From CAYRFF01 sp964423575 (GTDB lineage: Bacteria > Bacteroidota > Bacteroidia > Chitinophagales > Saprospiraceae): 64,000 nucleotides of DNA. How positions within the stretch are numbered: the stretch's first letter is position 1; every line of letters begins with the position of its first letter. Below, one piece after another: positions 1-7,430 of the stretch. The position numbers and the translations under genes were made by a program. The DNA lies in the NCBI GenBank assembly GCA_964423575.1, contig CAYRFF010000009.1, positions 1-64,000 of the forward strand. The letters run 5' to 3'. A model generated the notes under the pieces. The model did not search any database. It had not been told where the DNA came from and saw nothing but the letters and a program-made list of their open reading frames with translations.

Positions 1-82
1 GCGCGCCCCCAATGCTTTAAATATTAGTTTCGCACTTATTACTTGAACTTACATATAATGAAACAGAGGTTCAATTTTTTTA

Positions 83-94
83 GCTTTCGCAAAT
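83..94 (+). repeat. intergenic copy of the over-represented word GCTTNCGCAAAT
   Basis: Exact GCTTTCGCAAAT in non-coding DNA downstream of tpiA. The same 12-mer recurs on both strands across the window, inside and outside genes; all positions are given in the findings. Function unknown. Confidence 0.6.
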
Positions 95-102
95 GCCATT
101 CT

Positions 103-123
103 GAGCTACGCTTATCATAGCTC
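103..123 (-). terminator. weak hairpin downstream of tpiA
   Basis: GAGCTA (103-108) pairs with TAGCTC (118-123) around a 9-nt loop just past the tpiA stop codon. No strong U-tract follows on the minus strand, so this is at best a weak terminator. Nothing else recognisable lies in 1-128 apart from a copy of the word GCTTTCGCAAAT at 83-94 and a fragment resembling a dispersed CATTCTGA repeat near 96-103. Confidence 0.3.
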
Positions 124-128
124 TCTTA

Positions 129-899
129 TTATTCAACTTTACTGTGTATCTCGATCAGTTCTATAAACGATTCTGCCTGTAAAGAGGCTCCTCCTATCAA
201 GCCACCATCAATATCAGGCATTGAAAATAATTCTTCGGCATTTTCAGGCTTTACACTTCCACCATATAGAATAGAAGTCGATGCTGCGACTGAATCATTA
301 AATCTGGTGGCTAGAAATGTTCTGATGAGCTCGTGAATTTCCTGAGCCTGCTCCGGGCTGGCAGTTCTTCCGGTTCCTATAGCCCAGATAGGCTCATATG
401 CTAGTGTTACATTTTTCATGCTCTCTTCCTCAATCCCTTCAAATGCAGAATCGAGTTGTCTTAAAATGTACGATCGGTGTTCTTCAAGGTCTCTAATGCG
501 TAGCGGTTCTCCACAACATAGAATAACCTGCATATTATTATCGCATGCTTGCTTCATCTTTGCCTGGATTATCTCCGGCTCTTCACCAAATATTTCTCTG
601 CGCTCAGAATGCCCGATAAGAACACCATTTATCCCTATGCTCTGCAACATGGAATGAGAAATCTCTCCGGTAAAGGCTCCTGCATCTTCCTGATGCATAT
701 TTTGCGCATAGATTTCAACTGCAGGATTCTCTTCAAATCTTTCTAGCAAAAATCCGAGATAAACGTACGGCGCTGCAATTACGATTCGGTGTTTCTCTCC
801 GATTTCCGGAAGTTTTTCTTTAAAATCAAGAACAAAGTCCATGACTTGTAACTGCGTTTTATTCATTTTCCAATTTGCGGCCGTAATTTTCCTCCTCAT
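129..899 (-). CDS. tpiA: triosephosphate isomerase
   Basis: Cytoplasmic glycolytic and gluconeogenic enzyme interconverting dihydroxyacetone phosphate and glyceraldehyde 3-phosphate. The 256-residue length is normal for the TIM-barrel family. Visible active-site elements are AANWKMN (Lys11), GHSERR (electrophilic His97), AYEP with catalytic Glu169, the phosphate-gripping loop 6 PIWAIGTG (170-177), YGGSV (212-216) and GLIGGASL (233-240). ATG start. It appears monocistronic: a TATCTTTG -7 box lies about 50 nt upstream and the preceding minus-strand gene ends at a terminator. No abnormal residues were seen. Confidence 0.98.
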   Translation of the reverse strand: MRRKITAANWKMNKTQLQVMDFVLDFKEKLPEIGEKHRIVIAAPYVYLGFLLERFEENPAVEIYAQNMHQEDAGAFTGEISHSMLQSIGINGVLIGHSERREIFGEEPEIIQAKMKQACDNNMQVILCCGEPLRIRDLEEHRSYILRQLDSAFEGIEEESMKNVTLAYEPIWAIGTGRTASPEQAQEIHELIRTFLATRFNDSVAASTSILYGGSVKPENAEELFSMPDIDGGLIGGASLQAESFIELIEIHSKVE

Positions 900-949
900 C
901 CCTATCCGTTTGATGTTTTTATTAAATATATTTCATTTATTTGCTCAGG

Positions 950-957
950 CAAAGATA
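950..957 (-). promoter_or_regulatory. -7 box of the tpiA promoter
   Basis: On the minus strand this reads TATCTTTG, an exact match to the Bacteroidota -7 consensus TAnnTTTG, 51 nt before the tpiA ATG. No clear TTG -33 box is present at 19-20 nt, so the upstream half is weak. Confidence 0.55.
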
Positions 958-1037
958 TCAGAAAATTAGATATGAAACCCGGCAATAGGAATATTCTTCA
1001 GTGAAGAGGTAGGAAAATAGGAAGCACTTAAAGCAAA

Positions 1038-1079
1038 AAATGGGCAAGTGATCTACAGTTTATGACCACTCGCCCATTT
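1038..1079 (-). terminator. rho-independent terminator of the blaR1-like gene
   Basis: A 13-bp stem with one mismatch (1038-1050 with 1067-1079) encloses a 16-nt loop. Read on the minus strand, the stem ends in a run of T, as expected for an intrinsic terminator placed right after the M56 peptidase gene. Confidence 0.8.
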
Positions 1080-1095
1080 CATTTTAATATTCAAT

Positions 1096-2784
1096 TTATT
1101 GCTTTGGTGCGCTCTCAATAATAATCGTATCGATCTTCCCGGTATCAGGATTTTTCATCAGAATAGTATCAGTGACAGGCTTCTTCACGGGCTCAGACTG
1201 AACAACTATTGTGTCAGTTTTCCCGGTTTCAGAATCTATCATCAGAATAGTATCTGTCACTGTCTTTCTTATAGGCTGCGGCACAATTACAGTGTCAGTT
1301 CGTACAGTTACAGAATCAAAAAATAAAATCATGTCTTTGACTCCTTCAGTTCTAGTTGGCTCAGAGTCATTAGAGTCCCAGTTTCCGGACCTACTGTCTT
1401 TTTTAATTGATTCATTTAGATTATCATCACTGAGAATATCTTTTCTACGGGTTGTCTCTGTTGATTGCTTCCTGGTTGCTGCAACATTATAGGTCAAAAT
1501 CATTTCGTGGGTAAAAACTTCCCCATCCTCGTTAATCAACGACTCACTTATTTCAGCGCCATGAATTATACTATAGGTCACCTGCATAGTAAGAGGCTTA
1601 ATAGAATTACTATTTTCATCTATTTCTGACTTGAAATAATTCACAACTGATTTATTACTGATGCCCGTATCCTCAATTTCCAATTCAATAAAGCTTATTT
1701 GGTTATTATCATTATATTCAAGCTTGTTGTACATGAAATCAATTTCATAGGTGTTTTTTAATAACTTTCGAATCTCTTCTATTGTCCTCAAATCTGTCTC
1801 GGGAGATAACCTGATTAATAGGGTTTTATCGTCAACTCTTTTAATATATGTTGAATCTTTCTCGGGACCATGTTCAACTATAGAATCTACTGTAATTGCA
1901 CGGCTATCTGTTTGGAAACCAACAAAAAATCCTATTAATATGGGTAAAATGATAGCAAACTTAATCGTAGCTGATTTGGAAGATCTCTTTTTCTGCATCA
2001 TCGATATGCGTCTTTTGATAAATGATCCCTGAAAAGCATTTACAGGTAAAATAGGGTTTACTTGAGGTGCGGCAGCATTCAAGAGTGCGTATTGATATTC
2101 TTTAATATCTGTCAAATCTCTAGTAGCTTCCATATCGGCAAGAAACTCAAGATTCTCACTGATACGCTTTCTGTAGAACCAAGCAATGGGGTTAAACCAA
2201 TTTAAATAAGCGACCAAATGTCCCAATACAATATCAACGCTGTGATAGTTTTTCACATGAGCTTCTTCATGCTTTAATATGGATTCTATTTCCTGCTCTT
2301 TCAGCATTTCAGGATTAAAAACTATAGTTTTAAAATAAGCAAATGGACTAGTTTTCATGGTCGTGCGGATGTACCGAATACCATCATGGTATTCAACTAT
2401 TCCGGTTTCCTTTATGCGAGTCTTAAGTTTAACGATACTTGTGATAAACTTTGAAAAGAAAAATGTAATGCCGGCAAAGTATATGAATAATAATATGGCA
2501 ACGTAATTCAGTTGTTTTAGAAATGCAGCAATTCCTGTTTCCACAACAACTTCTGGAGTAGTGCTGCCAGTAATCGGAACGCTAACCATTTCGCCAACGA
2601 TTGGTTCCATTATTATGAATTTGGTATATGTAATTGCGGGCAATAAAGCTCCAATAAAAACACCTAACAATAAGAATATTCTAATTGCATTGAAATAGGT
2701 TTCCCTTTTGAGAAAAAACTCATAAACCAAGAAGAACAAAGAAAGAATTGCTGTGCTTTTAGCAAGATAAATTAAGGCTTCCAT
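1096..2784 (-). CDS. BlaR1-like M56 family sensor peptidase
   Basis: Integral membrane metalloprotease of the M56 (BlaR1/MecR1) family. Such proteins sense an envelope signal and trigger inactivation of their partner BlaI-type repressor, encoded 8 bp upstream. Hydrophobic segments lie near residues 5-20, 33-55 and 90-115. The zinc motif HEEAH is at 172-176, with a third-ligand region in NLEFLADMEA near 210-218. Another membrane segment is near 270-290, followed by about 270 residues of extracytoplasmic sequence. No penicillin-binding sensor domain is visible, so the ligand is unknown. The last 80 residues hold about 2.3 copies of a 33-34-residue repeat built on TDTILM...TDTIIV. The pair is probably autoregulated through the operators upstream of the repressor gene. 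Confidence 0.88.
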   Translation of the reverse strand: MEALIYLAKSTAILSLFFLVYEFFLKRETYFNAIRIFLLLGVFIGALLPAITYTKFIIMEPIVGEMVSVPITGSTTPEVVVETGIAAFLKQLNYVAILLFIYFAGITFFFSKFITSIVKLKTRIKETGIVEYHDGIRYIRTTMKTSPFAYFKTIVFNPEMLKEQEIESILKHEEAHVKNYHSVDIVLGHLVAYLNWFNPIAWFYRKRISENLEFLADMEATRDLTDIKEYQYALLNAAAPQVNPILPVNAFQGSFIKRRISMMQKKRSSKSATIKFAIILPILIGFFVGFQTDSRAITVDSIVEHGPEKDSTYIKRVDDKTLLIRLSPETDLRTIEEIRKLLKNTYEIDFMYNKLEYNDNNQISFIELEIEDTGISNKSVVNYFKSEIDENSNSIKPLTMQVTYSIIHGAEISESLINEDGEVFTHEMILTYNVAATRKQSTETTRRKDILSDDNLNESIKKDSRSGNWDSNDSEPTRTEGVKDMILFFDSVTVRTDTVIVPQPIRKTVTDTILMIDSETGKTDTIVVQSEPVKKPVTDTILMKNPDTGKIDTIIIESAPKQ

Positions 2785-2792
2785 AATGGCTG

Positions 2793-3152
2793 TTATTTTT
2801 TATTGTTTTCAATAAGATTGATGATTTCACGCAGTTCTTCAGTACTGATTTTCTCCTTTTTGGCAAAGAAAGAAATCATATTCTTCACTGATCCGTCGAA
2901 GAACCTTTCTGTCGCCGCATTCATAAAGAAGGAACTGTATTCCTCCTTTGAAACCTTAGGAAAATAGCGATAGGTATTCCCGAAATCCTCATGATCAATA
3001 AACCCTTTATCTTCCAGTTTCCTTACTACAGTAGATACTGTATTGTAGTGTAATTCGGATGGTATTGCTGCCTGAATATCTTTTACAAATGCCTTCTCTA
3101 GTCGCCAGAGTGCTTGCATTATCTCTTCTTCTTTTGCTGTGAGTTTTTCCAT
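2793..3152 (-). CDS. BlaI/MecI/CopY-family transcriptional repressor
   Basis: A 119-residue winged-helix repressor. It opens with KLTAKEEEIMQALW, a typical start for this family, followed by the recognition region SELHYNTVSTVVRKLEDKGF (about 37-56) and a C-terminal dimerisation helix region. It is the first gene of a two-gene operon with the M56 peptidase. In characterised pairs the peptidase causes proteolysis of the repressor at an Asn-Phe bond; I did not identify a certain equivalent site here. Two dyad operators overlap its promoter. There is no beta-lactamase gene next to it, so control of beta-lactam resistance should not be assumed. Confidence 0.92.
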   Translation of the reverse strand: MEKLTAKEEEIMQALWRLEKAFVKDIQAAIPSELHYNTVSTVVRKLEDKGFIDHEDFGNTYRYFPKVSKEEYSSFFMNAATERFFDGSVKNMISFFAKKEKISTEELREIINLIENNKK

Positions 3153-3181
3153 TGTGAATTTCTTTTATTACAATAATAACT

Positions 3182-3212
3182 CAAACCTACAACTATTATT
3201 GTAGTTGCACAA
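3182..3212 (-). promoter_or_regulatory. promoter of the blaI-blaR1 operon
   Basis: On the minus strand TTG (3212-3210), 20 nt and TAGGTTTG (3189-3182) match the Bacteroidota -33/-7 promoter layout. The promoter is overlapped by both dyads described in the next entry. Confidence 0.7.
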
Positions 3213-3224
3213 CTATACTTGTAG
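3187..3224. promoter_or_regulatory. tandem BlaI-type operator dyads
   Basis: Dyad 1 is CTACAA-N6-TTGTAG (3187-3204, perfect). Dyad 2 is CACAA-N6-TTGTAG (about 3208-3224, with inner ACAA/TTGT perfect). The centres are 20 bp apart, about two helical turns, and the ACA/TGT cores resemble known BlaI/MecI operators. The position on top of the promoter suggests repression by occlusion and autoregulation. Confidence 0.75.
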
Positions 3225-3282
3225 TTAATTATAGAAATAATGAAAAGCATACCCCATTCACAATTCTTACATGTTTCCACTG

Positions 3283-3323
3283 GTCATTCTGAAAAAGCGA
3301 AGTGCAGTGAAGAATCTTTAAAC
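3283..3323. repeat. degenerate dispersed CATTCTGA...GAAGAATCTTT element
   Basis: Begins GTCATTCTGA and ends GAAGAATCTTTAAAC. Short elements of this form (GTCATTCTGA, GCGAAG, GAAGAATCT) are scattered through many Bacteroidota intergenic regions; that is from memory, not a search. A shorter related fragment is seen near 96-103. Confidence 0.4.
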
Positions 3324-3599
3324 AATGAAACGAAGGCTCATTGCTGCAGATGAACCTATCAGCAAAAGATTTTTAAAGAATGGTAGGCTTTTATTAAATG
3401 TAGCGAACTACCCCATCCCCAGCTCTTCCCCATCCGCCTATGGCGGAGAGAAGGGAGTTTAATTCTAACTCCATTCCGACAGCAATAACTAAACAGTTTT
3501 CTCTAAGTCTATTTACTAAACGCGGTGTATCGTCTTTCTCTATTGAGTCAAAGCGAAATGGGGAAAGACAGGAGAATGGGGTTGAAATTCATACAATCC

Positions 3600-3683
3600 G
3601 CGACAATCCGCGCTTCTTTTCTACGTTTGGCTTTTCTCTAATCACACCACCCAATCTACCAGGGGCAGAGAGTTTCTCCTAGC
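3600..3683. repeat. upstream member of repeat pair flanking a lipoprotein gene
   Basis: Starts with GCGACAATCCGCG (3600-3612), contains TTTGGCTTTTCTCT and an ACCACC block, and ends TTTCTCCTAG. The same order of blocks appears at 4536-4692 beyond the lipoprotein gene, so the gene lies between imperfect direct repeats. Confidence 0.55.
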
Positions 3684-3684
3684 C

Positions 3685-3801
3685 GCGTCTAAGACGCAAA
3701 TTAACATATGAAGGAATAAAAACTGCAAAGCAGTTTAAGATGCGTACCCCCCAGTGAAACTGGGGGTACAAATACAAAAAAATGAACCCCGAAGTGGGTT
3801 C
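3685..3801. repeat. run of four short perfect or near-perfect hairpins
   Basis: Four hairpins within 117 bp: GCGTC/GACGC with loop TAA, AACTGC/GCAGTT with loop AAA, a CCCCCAGT/ACTGGGGG stem with loop GAA, and GAACCC/GGGTTC with a 6-nt loop. No T-tracts follow, so they do not look like ordinary terminators. Confidence 0.6.
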
Positions 3802-3924
3802 AAGATGAAGTCCCCTTGTGATAGGCAGAAAAAGAGGTTTCGTTTACTTGCAGCAAACCCAATAATTTCTGCATTCAGTTAATTCTTTGTATTTTTATAT
3901 CATACTTTTATAAGCTATCCAATT

Positions 3925-4527
3925 ATGTTAAAGAACTTACTCCTTCTTTTAATTATTCTTACCAGTTTAACCAGCTGTTATACCGGCACATACACACTCG
4001 GTTTAAAAGAAGTCGAAAGGCCTGAGACCTTCGGTGATAGATTTGGTAGGACTGTAGTGATACCAGTAAATGAAGATGGTCAATTTGAACGTTATTATGA
4101 AGATGAATTTATAACAGTCTTTTGGTATCCTAATAGAAGTTCTTTTAATTGTACTATTGTTAATAACACTGATAATTCAATCAAAATAATTTGGGATGAA
4201 GCAGTTTATATTAATGAAGCCGGTGCAAGCATAAAAGTAGCTCATGGCGATGTTTATTACCCTGATATTTATAAGTCTTCGCCACCTACAATAATTCCTA
4301 AAAACACACGAAAGGATGAGATTATTTATCCGATTTATAATATTAAAAAAGGTTATGGGTCAAAACCTCACTTTCCGTATCAAGATGATAATCGCAAAAT
4401 GTTAGAAATAATTGGTAGTTCTTATATTGGAAAATTAGTTCATATAATTCTGCCAATTGAAGTTAAAGAGAAGATAAACGATTACACTTTTACCTTTAGA
4501 GTTAATGATTTCAAGATTGATAAATAA
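3925..4527 (+). CDS. hypothetical lipoprotein
   Basis: A 200-residue protein with a lipoprotein signal: hydrophobic LLLLLIILTS followed by lipobox LTSC (Cys about residue 18). It is therefore probably anchored in a membrane facing the periplasm. The mature part is rich in beta-forming and aromatic residues; NNTDNSIKIIWDEA is reminiscent of an Ig-like beta-sandwich strand pair, but I recognise no family. It stands alone between direct-repeat segments and hairpins, is AT-rich, and has no close operon partner. Its position suggests it may have arrived as an insertion. Confidence 0.75.
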   Translation: MLKNLLLLLIILTSLTSCYTGTYTLGLKEVERPETFGDRFGRTVVIPVNEDGQFERYYEDEFITVFWYPNRSSFNCTIVNNTDNSIKIIWDEAVYINEAGASIKVAHGDVYYPDIYKSSPPTIIPKNTRKDEIIYPIYNIKKGYGSKPHFPYQDDNRKMLEIIGSSYIGKLVHIILPIEVKEKINDYTFTFRVNDFKIDK

Positions 4528-4535
4528 GGAAATTC

Positions 4536-4692
4536 GCGACAATCCGCGTTGTGAAACATCAGCGTCATCCGCGTCCCAATTCTATATTTGGCTTTTTTCT
4601 ATTCAAACCACCCCGCTTTGCTACGCAAACCACCCCGCTTTGCTACGCAAACCACCCCTCCAAAGAGGGAAAATTCTCCTAACTGCTCCTAG
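4536..4692. repeat. downstream member of repeat pair flanking a lipoprotein gene
   Basis: Repeats the block order of 3600-3683: GCGACAATCCGCG (4536-4548), TTTGGCTTTTTTCT, ACCACC, then TTCTCCTA near the end. An open frame at 4505-4720 runs through it and is judged spurious. Confidence 0.55.
4604..4658. repeat. 22-bp tandem repeat, 2.5 copies, with palindromic core
   Basis: Two identical 22-bp units (4604-4625, 4626-4647) plus a half unit. Each unit junction contains the hairpin TTTGC-TAC-GCAAA (4617-4629 and 4639-4651). A further hairpin, CCCTC-CAAA-GAGGG (4656-4669), follows directly. Confidence 0.8.
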
Positions 4693-4713
4693 CATAAAGG
4701 CTCCCTTTAGTTA

Positions 4714-5946
4714 TCACTGATATAGCAAATACCCCTTCCTCATTTCCATATATTCTTCAAGTGCGGCTTGCCATTTTGATTCAATTTCCTGAGTTGATTT
4801 TCCAGCGATTATATCCTTCCTTAACTGATCAGTACCGGCCAACTTATCGATAAAGTTATTGCTAAGGAAAAAGGACTGATTGGATTTCCATTTTGCGAAA
4901 GCGGAATGAAGCAGTTCTACTGAAAAAGTATAATGATCAAGGATTTCTTCTACTGACATATCCGAGAAAGAAAATCCGTGACATTCCTTACCCTGCAACT
5001 TGGGATGCTTGGCACCGGGCATTGACTGGGGAGTAAAAGTGAAATTCATATCCTTAAAATCAGGATGCCCATACAACTCAAATGGCGTTTCTGTACCGCG
5101 TCCGATGGACACCTCAGTTCCTTCAAACAAACAGAGAGATGGATACAACAAGACTGATCGATGAGTAGGCAAATTGGGTGATGGTTTAACCGGTAAGTCA
5201 AAGGTCGTCATCCTTTTATAATTTTTACAAGCTATAACACCGAGATGATTAGTGCCGGTGGAAACCCAGTTTTCTCCCTGTAACATCAATGCATACTCTC
5301 CTACTGTCAGCCCATGAACAACAGGTATAGCTTGCCTCCCGACAAATGATTGAAATTTCATATCCAATATCGGACCGGCAACATAAAAACCATTGGGATT
5401 GGGGCGGTCCAGCACAAGCAAGTCCTTCCCATATTCATTACAGGCTTGCATCAGATACTCCAGGCTGCTGATATATGTATAGAATCGCAGGCCAACATCC
5501 TGAATATCAAAAATTACCAGATCTATTCCTTCCAGGTCTTGCTTGGTTGGTTTCTGATGACTACCGTATAGTGAAATAATGGGAATTCCCGTTTCAGAAT
5601 CTACACTGTCTTCCACTTTTTCTCCTGCATCAGCACTAGCTCTGAATCCATGTTCAGGTGCAAATATTTTCTTCACTTTTACTCCCCGCTGCAATAATGC
5701 ATCCACGAGATGAGTCCCATCTTGTAAAATTGAAGTGGTATTTACAAGCACTCCTACTTCAAGATCTTTTAAAGCTTTGCTCCAGTTGTCGATCTGATCA
5801 GCTCCAGTAGTTATCGAATTATAATCCACAATTTTTACTACAGAAGATAGACGCGGTGCAATGGGAGCCGGCACTTGAGAAGACATTTGCGTAAGCGGAA
5901 AAATGCCTAAAGCAAGAAAAATAAACAGTTGTAGAACTTTTCTCAT
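4714..5946 (-). CDS. namZ: NamZ-like (DUF1343) exo-beta-N-acetylmuramidase
   Basis: A 410-residue secreted protein with an N-terminal signal sequence (about 1-24, ending near SSQ). It is full length for the DUF1343/YbbC family, now GH171, whose Bacillus member NamZ removes terminal MurNAc from peptidoglycan fragments. Family signatures: VGVLVNTTSI near 65, IFAPEHGFR near 95-102 with the expected catalytic Glu98, LVIFDIQDVGLRFYTYI near 145-160, and VLDRPNPNG near 180. The likely role is peptidoglycan recycling or scavenging in the periplasm. It is transcribed away from the DnaQ fusion gene (start codons 48 bp apart) and has no operon partner. Family assignment is firm; activity is inferred. 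Confidence 0.9.
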   Translation of the reverse strand: MRKVLQLFIFLALGIFPLTQMSSQVPAPIAPRLSSVVKIVDYNSITTGADQIDNWSKALKDLEVGVLVNTTSILQDGTHLVDALLQRGVKVKKIFAPEHGFRASADAGEKVEDSVDSETGIPIISLYGSHQKPTKQDLEGIDLVIFDIQDVGLRFYTYISSLEYLMQACNEYGKDLLVLDRPNPNGFYVAGPILDMKFQSFVGRQAIPVVHGLTVGEYALMLQGENWVSTGTNHLGVIACKNYKRMTTFDLPVKPSPNLPTHRSVLLYPSLCLFEGTEVSIGRGTETPFELYGHPDFKDMNFTFTPQSMPGAKHPKLQGKECHGFSFSDMSVEEILDHYTFSVELLHSAFAKWKSNQSFFLSNNFIDKLAGTDQLRKDIIAGKSTQEIESKWQAALEEYMEMRKGYLLYQ

Positions 5947-5994
5947 TATATTTAATTAATTTGTGATATAACGAACATAATAAAAACTTTATTC

Positions 5995-7368
5995 TTGTCC
6001 CGATTTACAGTAATAGATATAGAAACAACCGGTCTGAAGGCCGGACGTGATAAGATAACGGAAATTGCTATCGTAAAATTTGACGGAAGTGAAATTATCG
6101 ATACTTTTCAGACACTTATAAATCCGGAAACGCGCATTCCGCAGCAGATTACGCGCCTTACGGGGATCAGTAATGAAATGGTTGAGGATGCACCCTATTT
6201 CTATGAAATAGCTAAGGATATTGTGGAATGGACAGCAGAATCTGTCTTTGTCGCACATAATGTAAACTTCGATTATCGCTTTATCCAGGAAGAATTCCGC
6301 AGCCTTGGATTTACTTTTAGTAGGAAAAAGCTCTGTACTGTCAGGATGAGTAAAAAAGCTTTCCCCGGATTGCGTTCTTATAGTCTTGGGAATCTGATAC
6401 GGGAGTTTGGTATTGAGGTTGCCGATCGACACCGTGCTCTGGATGACGCACTCGCAACAACCGAGTTACTACGCAAAATAATGCACGATAAAAACGCTAC
6501 CCAGGAAATGGTGCATTTTATTAATCAGGGCGTCAATACTACAAAATTACCGGAGCATCTGAATATAGATATTATGCATGCCCTGCCGGAATATTGCGGC
6601 GTTTATTATTTTGAAGATTTAAATGGCAACGTCGTTTATGTCGGGAAAGCAAAAAATATAAAGCAGCGTATCTTTCAGCATTTTAGTGAAAGTACAGAAA
6701 AAGCGGACCGCTTATGGAATTCTGTTGCACATATCAGCACTACTGAAACCGGAAGCGAATTGTATGCATTATTACTTGAGGATGCTGAAATAAAACGCCT
6801 TAAACCTCCGATTAATAGTGCGCAGAAACGAGATCAGATTCGCGCGACGATACATTTTGAATCGGGTGATTATGACAGGCTGCGCGTACATAGTAAATTA
6901 TTCACGGAAAACACCCTGAATTCCTTCACGAGCTCAAAGACTGCCAAAGCCTATCTCTATAATATCTGTGAGGACCATCAACTATGCGCTTGTCACTGTG
7001 GCTTGAACACGGAAAATCCCAATTCCTGTATGGATCATCATACCGGCAAATGTACATTCGGACCATTTCATCATGAAGATGCAGAAGCCTATAATGAACG
7101 TGTAGCTTCCGCAAAAGAGAATGTTCGGGCAATTTTTCAGGATAATTTTCTCTTGATGGACACCGGAAGAAATGTACATGAAAAGGTAGTATTCTCTATT
7201 AAAGACGGTTATTGTGACAGAATCGGTTTTATCTCAAATGAAGATGGCTTTTCCGATTATGAAGAAATTTATGAGCAGTTAGATCCTTATGAAGGTGGCA
7301 TTTCTGCTAATAAAATCATACTGGGATATATCCAGGGAAATAAAGTGGAGAAGATTAAACGTAAATAA
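5995..7368 (+). CDS. DnaQ-like exonuclease fused to a GIY-YIG (UvrC/Cho-type) nuclease
   Basis: A 457-residue two-nuclease protein starting at a TTG codon. Residues 1-165 form a DEDDh 3'-5' exonuclease: Asp8 and Glu10 in DIETTG, Asp93 in HNVNFDYRF, and His146/Asp151 in HRALDD. Residues about 200-285 form a GIY-YIG domain with GVYYF (202-206), VYVGK (214-218), Arg225 and a conserved Glu in TGSELYALLLEDAEI. A Cys/His-rich patch follows near residues 325-355 (CEDHQLCACHC). The GIY-YIG part resembles the N-terminal incision domain of UvrC and Cho, so a role in lesion removal or DNA repair is likely. Fusions of this type are known in bacteria. No neighbouring repair genes. Confidence 0.88.
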   Translation: MSRFTVIDIETTGLKAGRDKITEIAIVKFDGSEIIDTFQTLINPETRIPQQITRLTGISNEMVEDAPYFYEIAKDIVEWTAESVFVAHNVNFDYRFIQEEFRSLGFTFSRKKLCTVRMSKKAFPGLRSYSLGNLIREFGIEVADRHRALDDALATTELLRKIMHDKNATQEMVHFINQGVNTTKLPEHLNIDIMHALPEYCGVYYFEDLNGNVVYVGKAKNIKQRIFQHFSESTEKADRLWNSVAHISTTETGSELYALLLEDAEIKRLKPPINSAQKRDQIRATIHFESGDYDRLRVHSKLFTENTLNSFTSSKTAKAYLYNICEDHQLCACHCGLNTENPNSCMDHHTGKCTFGPFHHEDAEAYNERVASAKENVRAIFQDNFLLMDTGRNVHEKVVFSIKDGYCDRIGFISNEDGFSDYEEIYEQLDPYEGGISANKIILGYIQGNKVEKIKRK

Positions 7369-7430
7369 TTTCAAGAAGGACTATCACTCAAATAACTCTT
7401 AAAGACTTCCTCGATTTCTCAACCTTAAAC

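Larger units (their letters stand above)
3241..3924. other. gene-poor, hairpin-rich intergenic region
   Basis: About 680 bp without a convincing gene. An open frame at 3440-3682 on the plus strand has no recognisable protein features and runs through repeat sequence, so I do not call it. The region contains the dispersed element at 3283-3323, a repeat segment at 3600-3683 related to one at 4536-4692, and five short hairpins: TCCGCC-TAT-GGCGGA (3433-3447), GCGTC-TAA-GACGC (3685-3697), AACTGC-AAA-GCAGTT (3721-3735), a C/G-rich hairpin (3744-3769) and GAACCC-N6-GGGTTC (3784-3801). Confidence 0.6.

Noticed and set aside
1096..3152. Beta-lactam resistance operon
   Set aside because: BlaI/BlaR1-like pair only; no beta-lactamase or penicillin-binding sensor domain is present.
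3440..3682. 80-codon open frame on the plus strand
   Set aside because: Runs through repeat segments and hairpins, has no recognisable domain, no promoter and unusual composition; likely spurious.
4505..4720. 71-codon open frame on the plus strand
   Set aside because: Consists largely of the 22-bp tandem repeat and the end of the lipoprotein gene.
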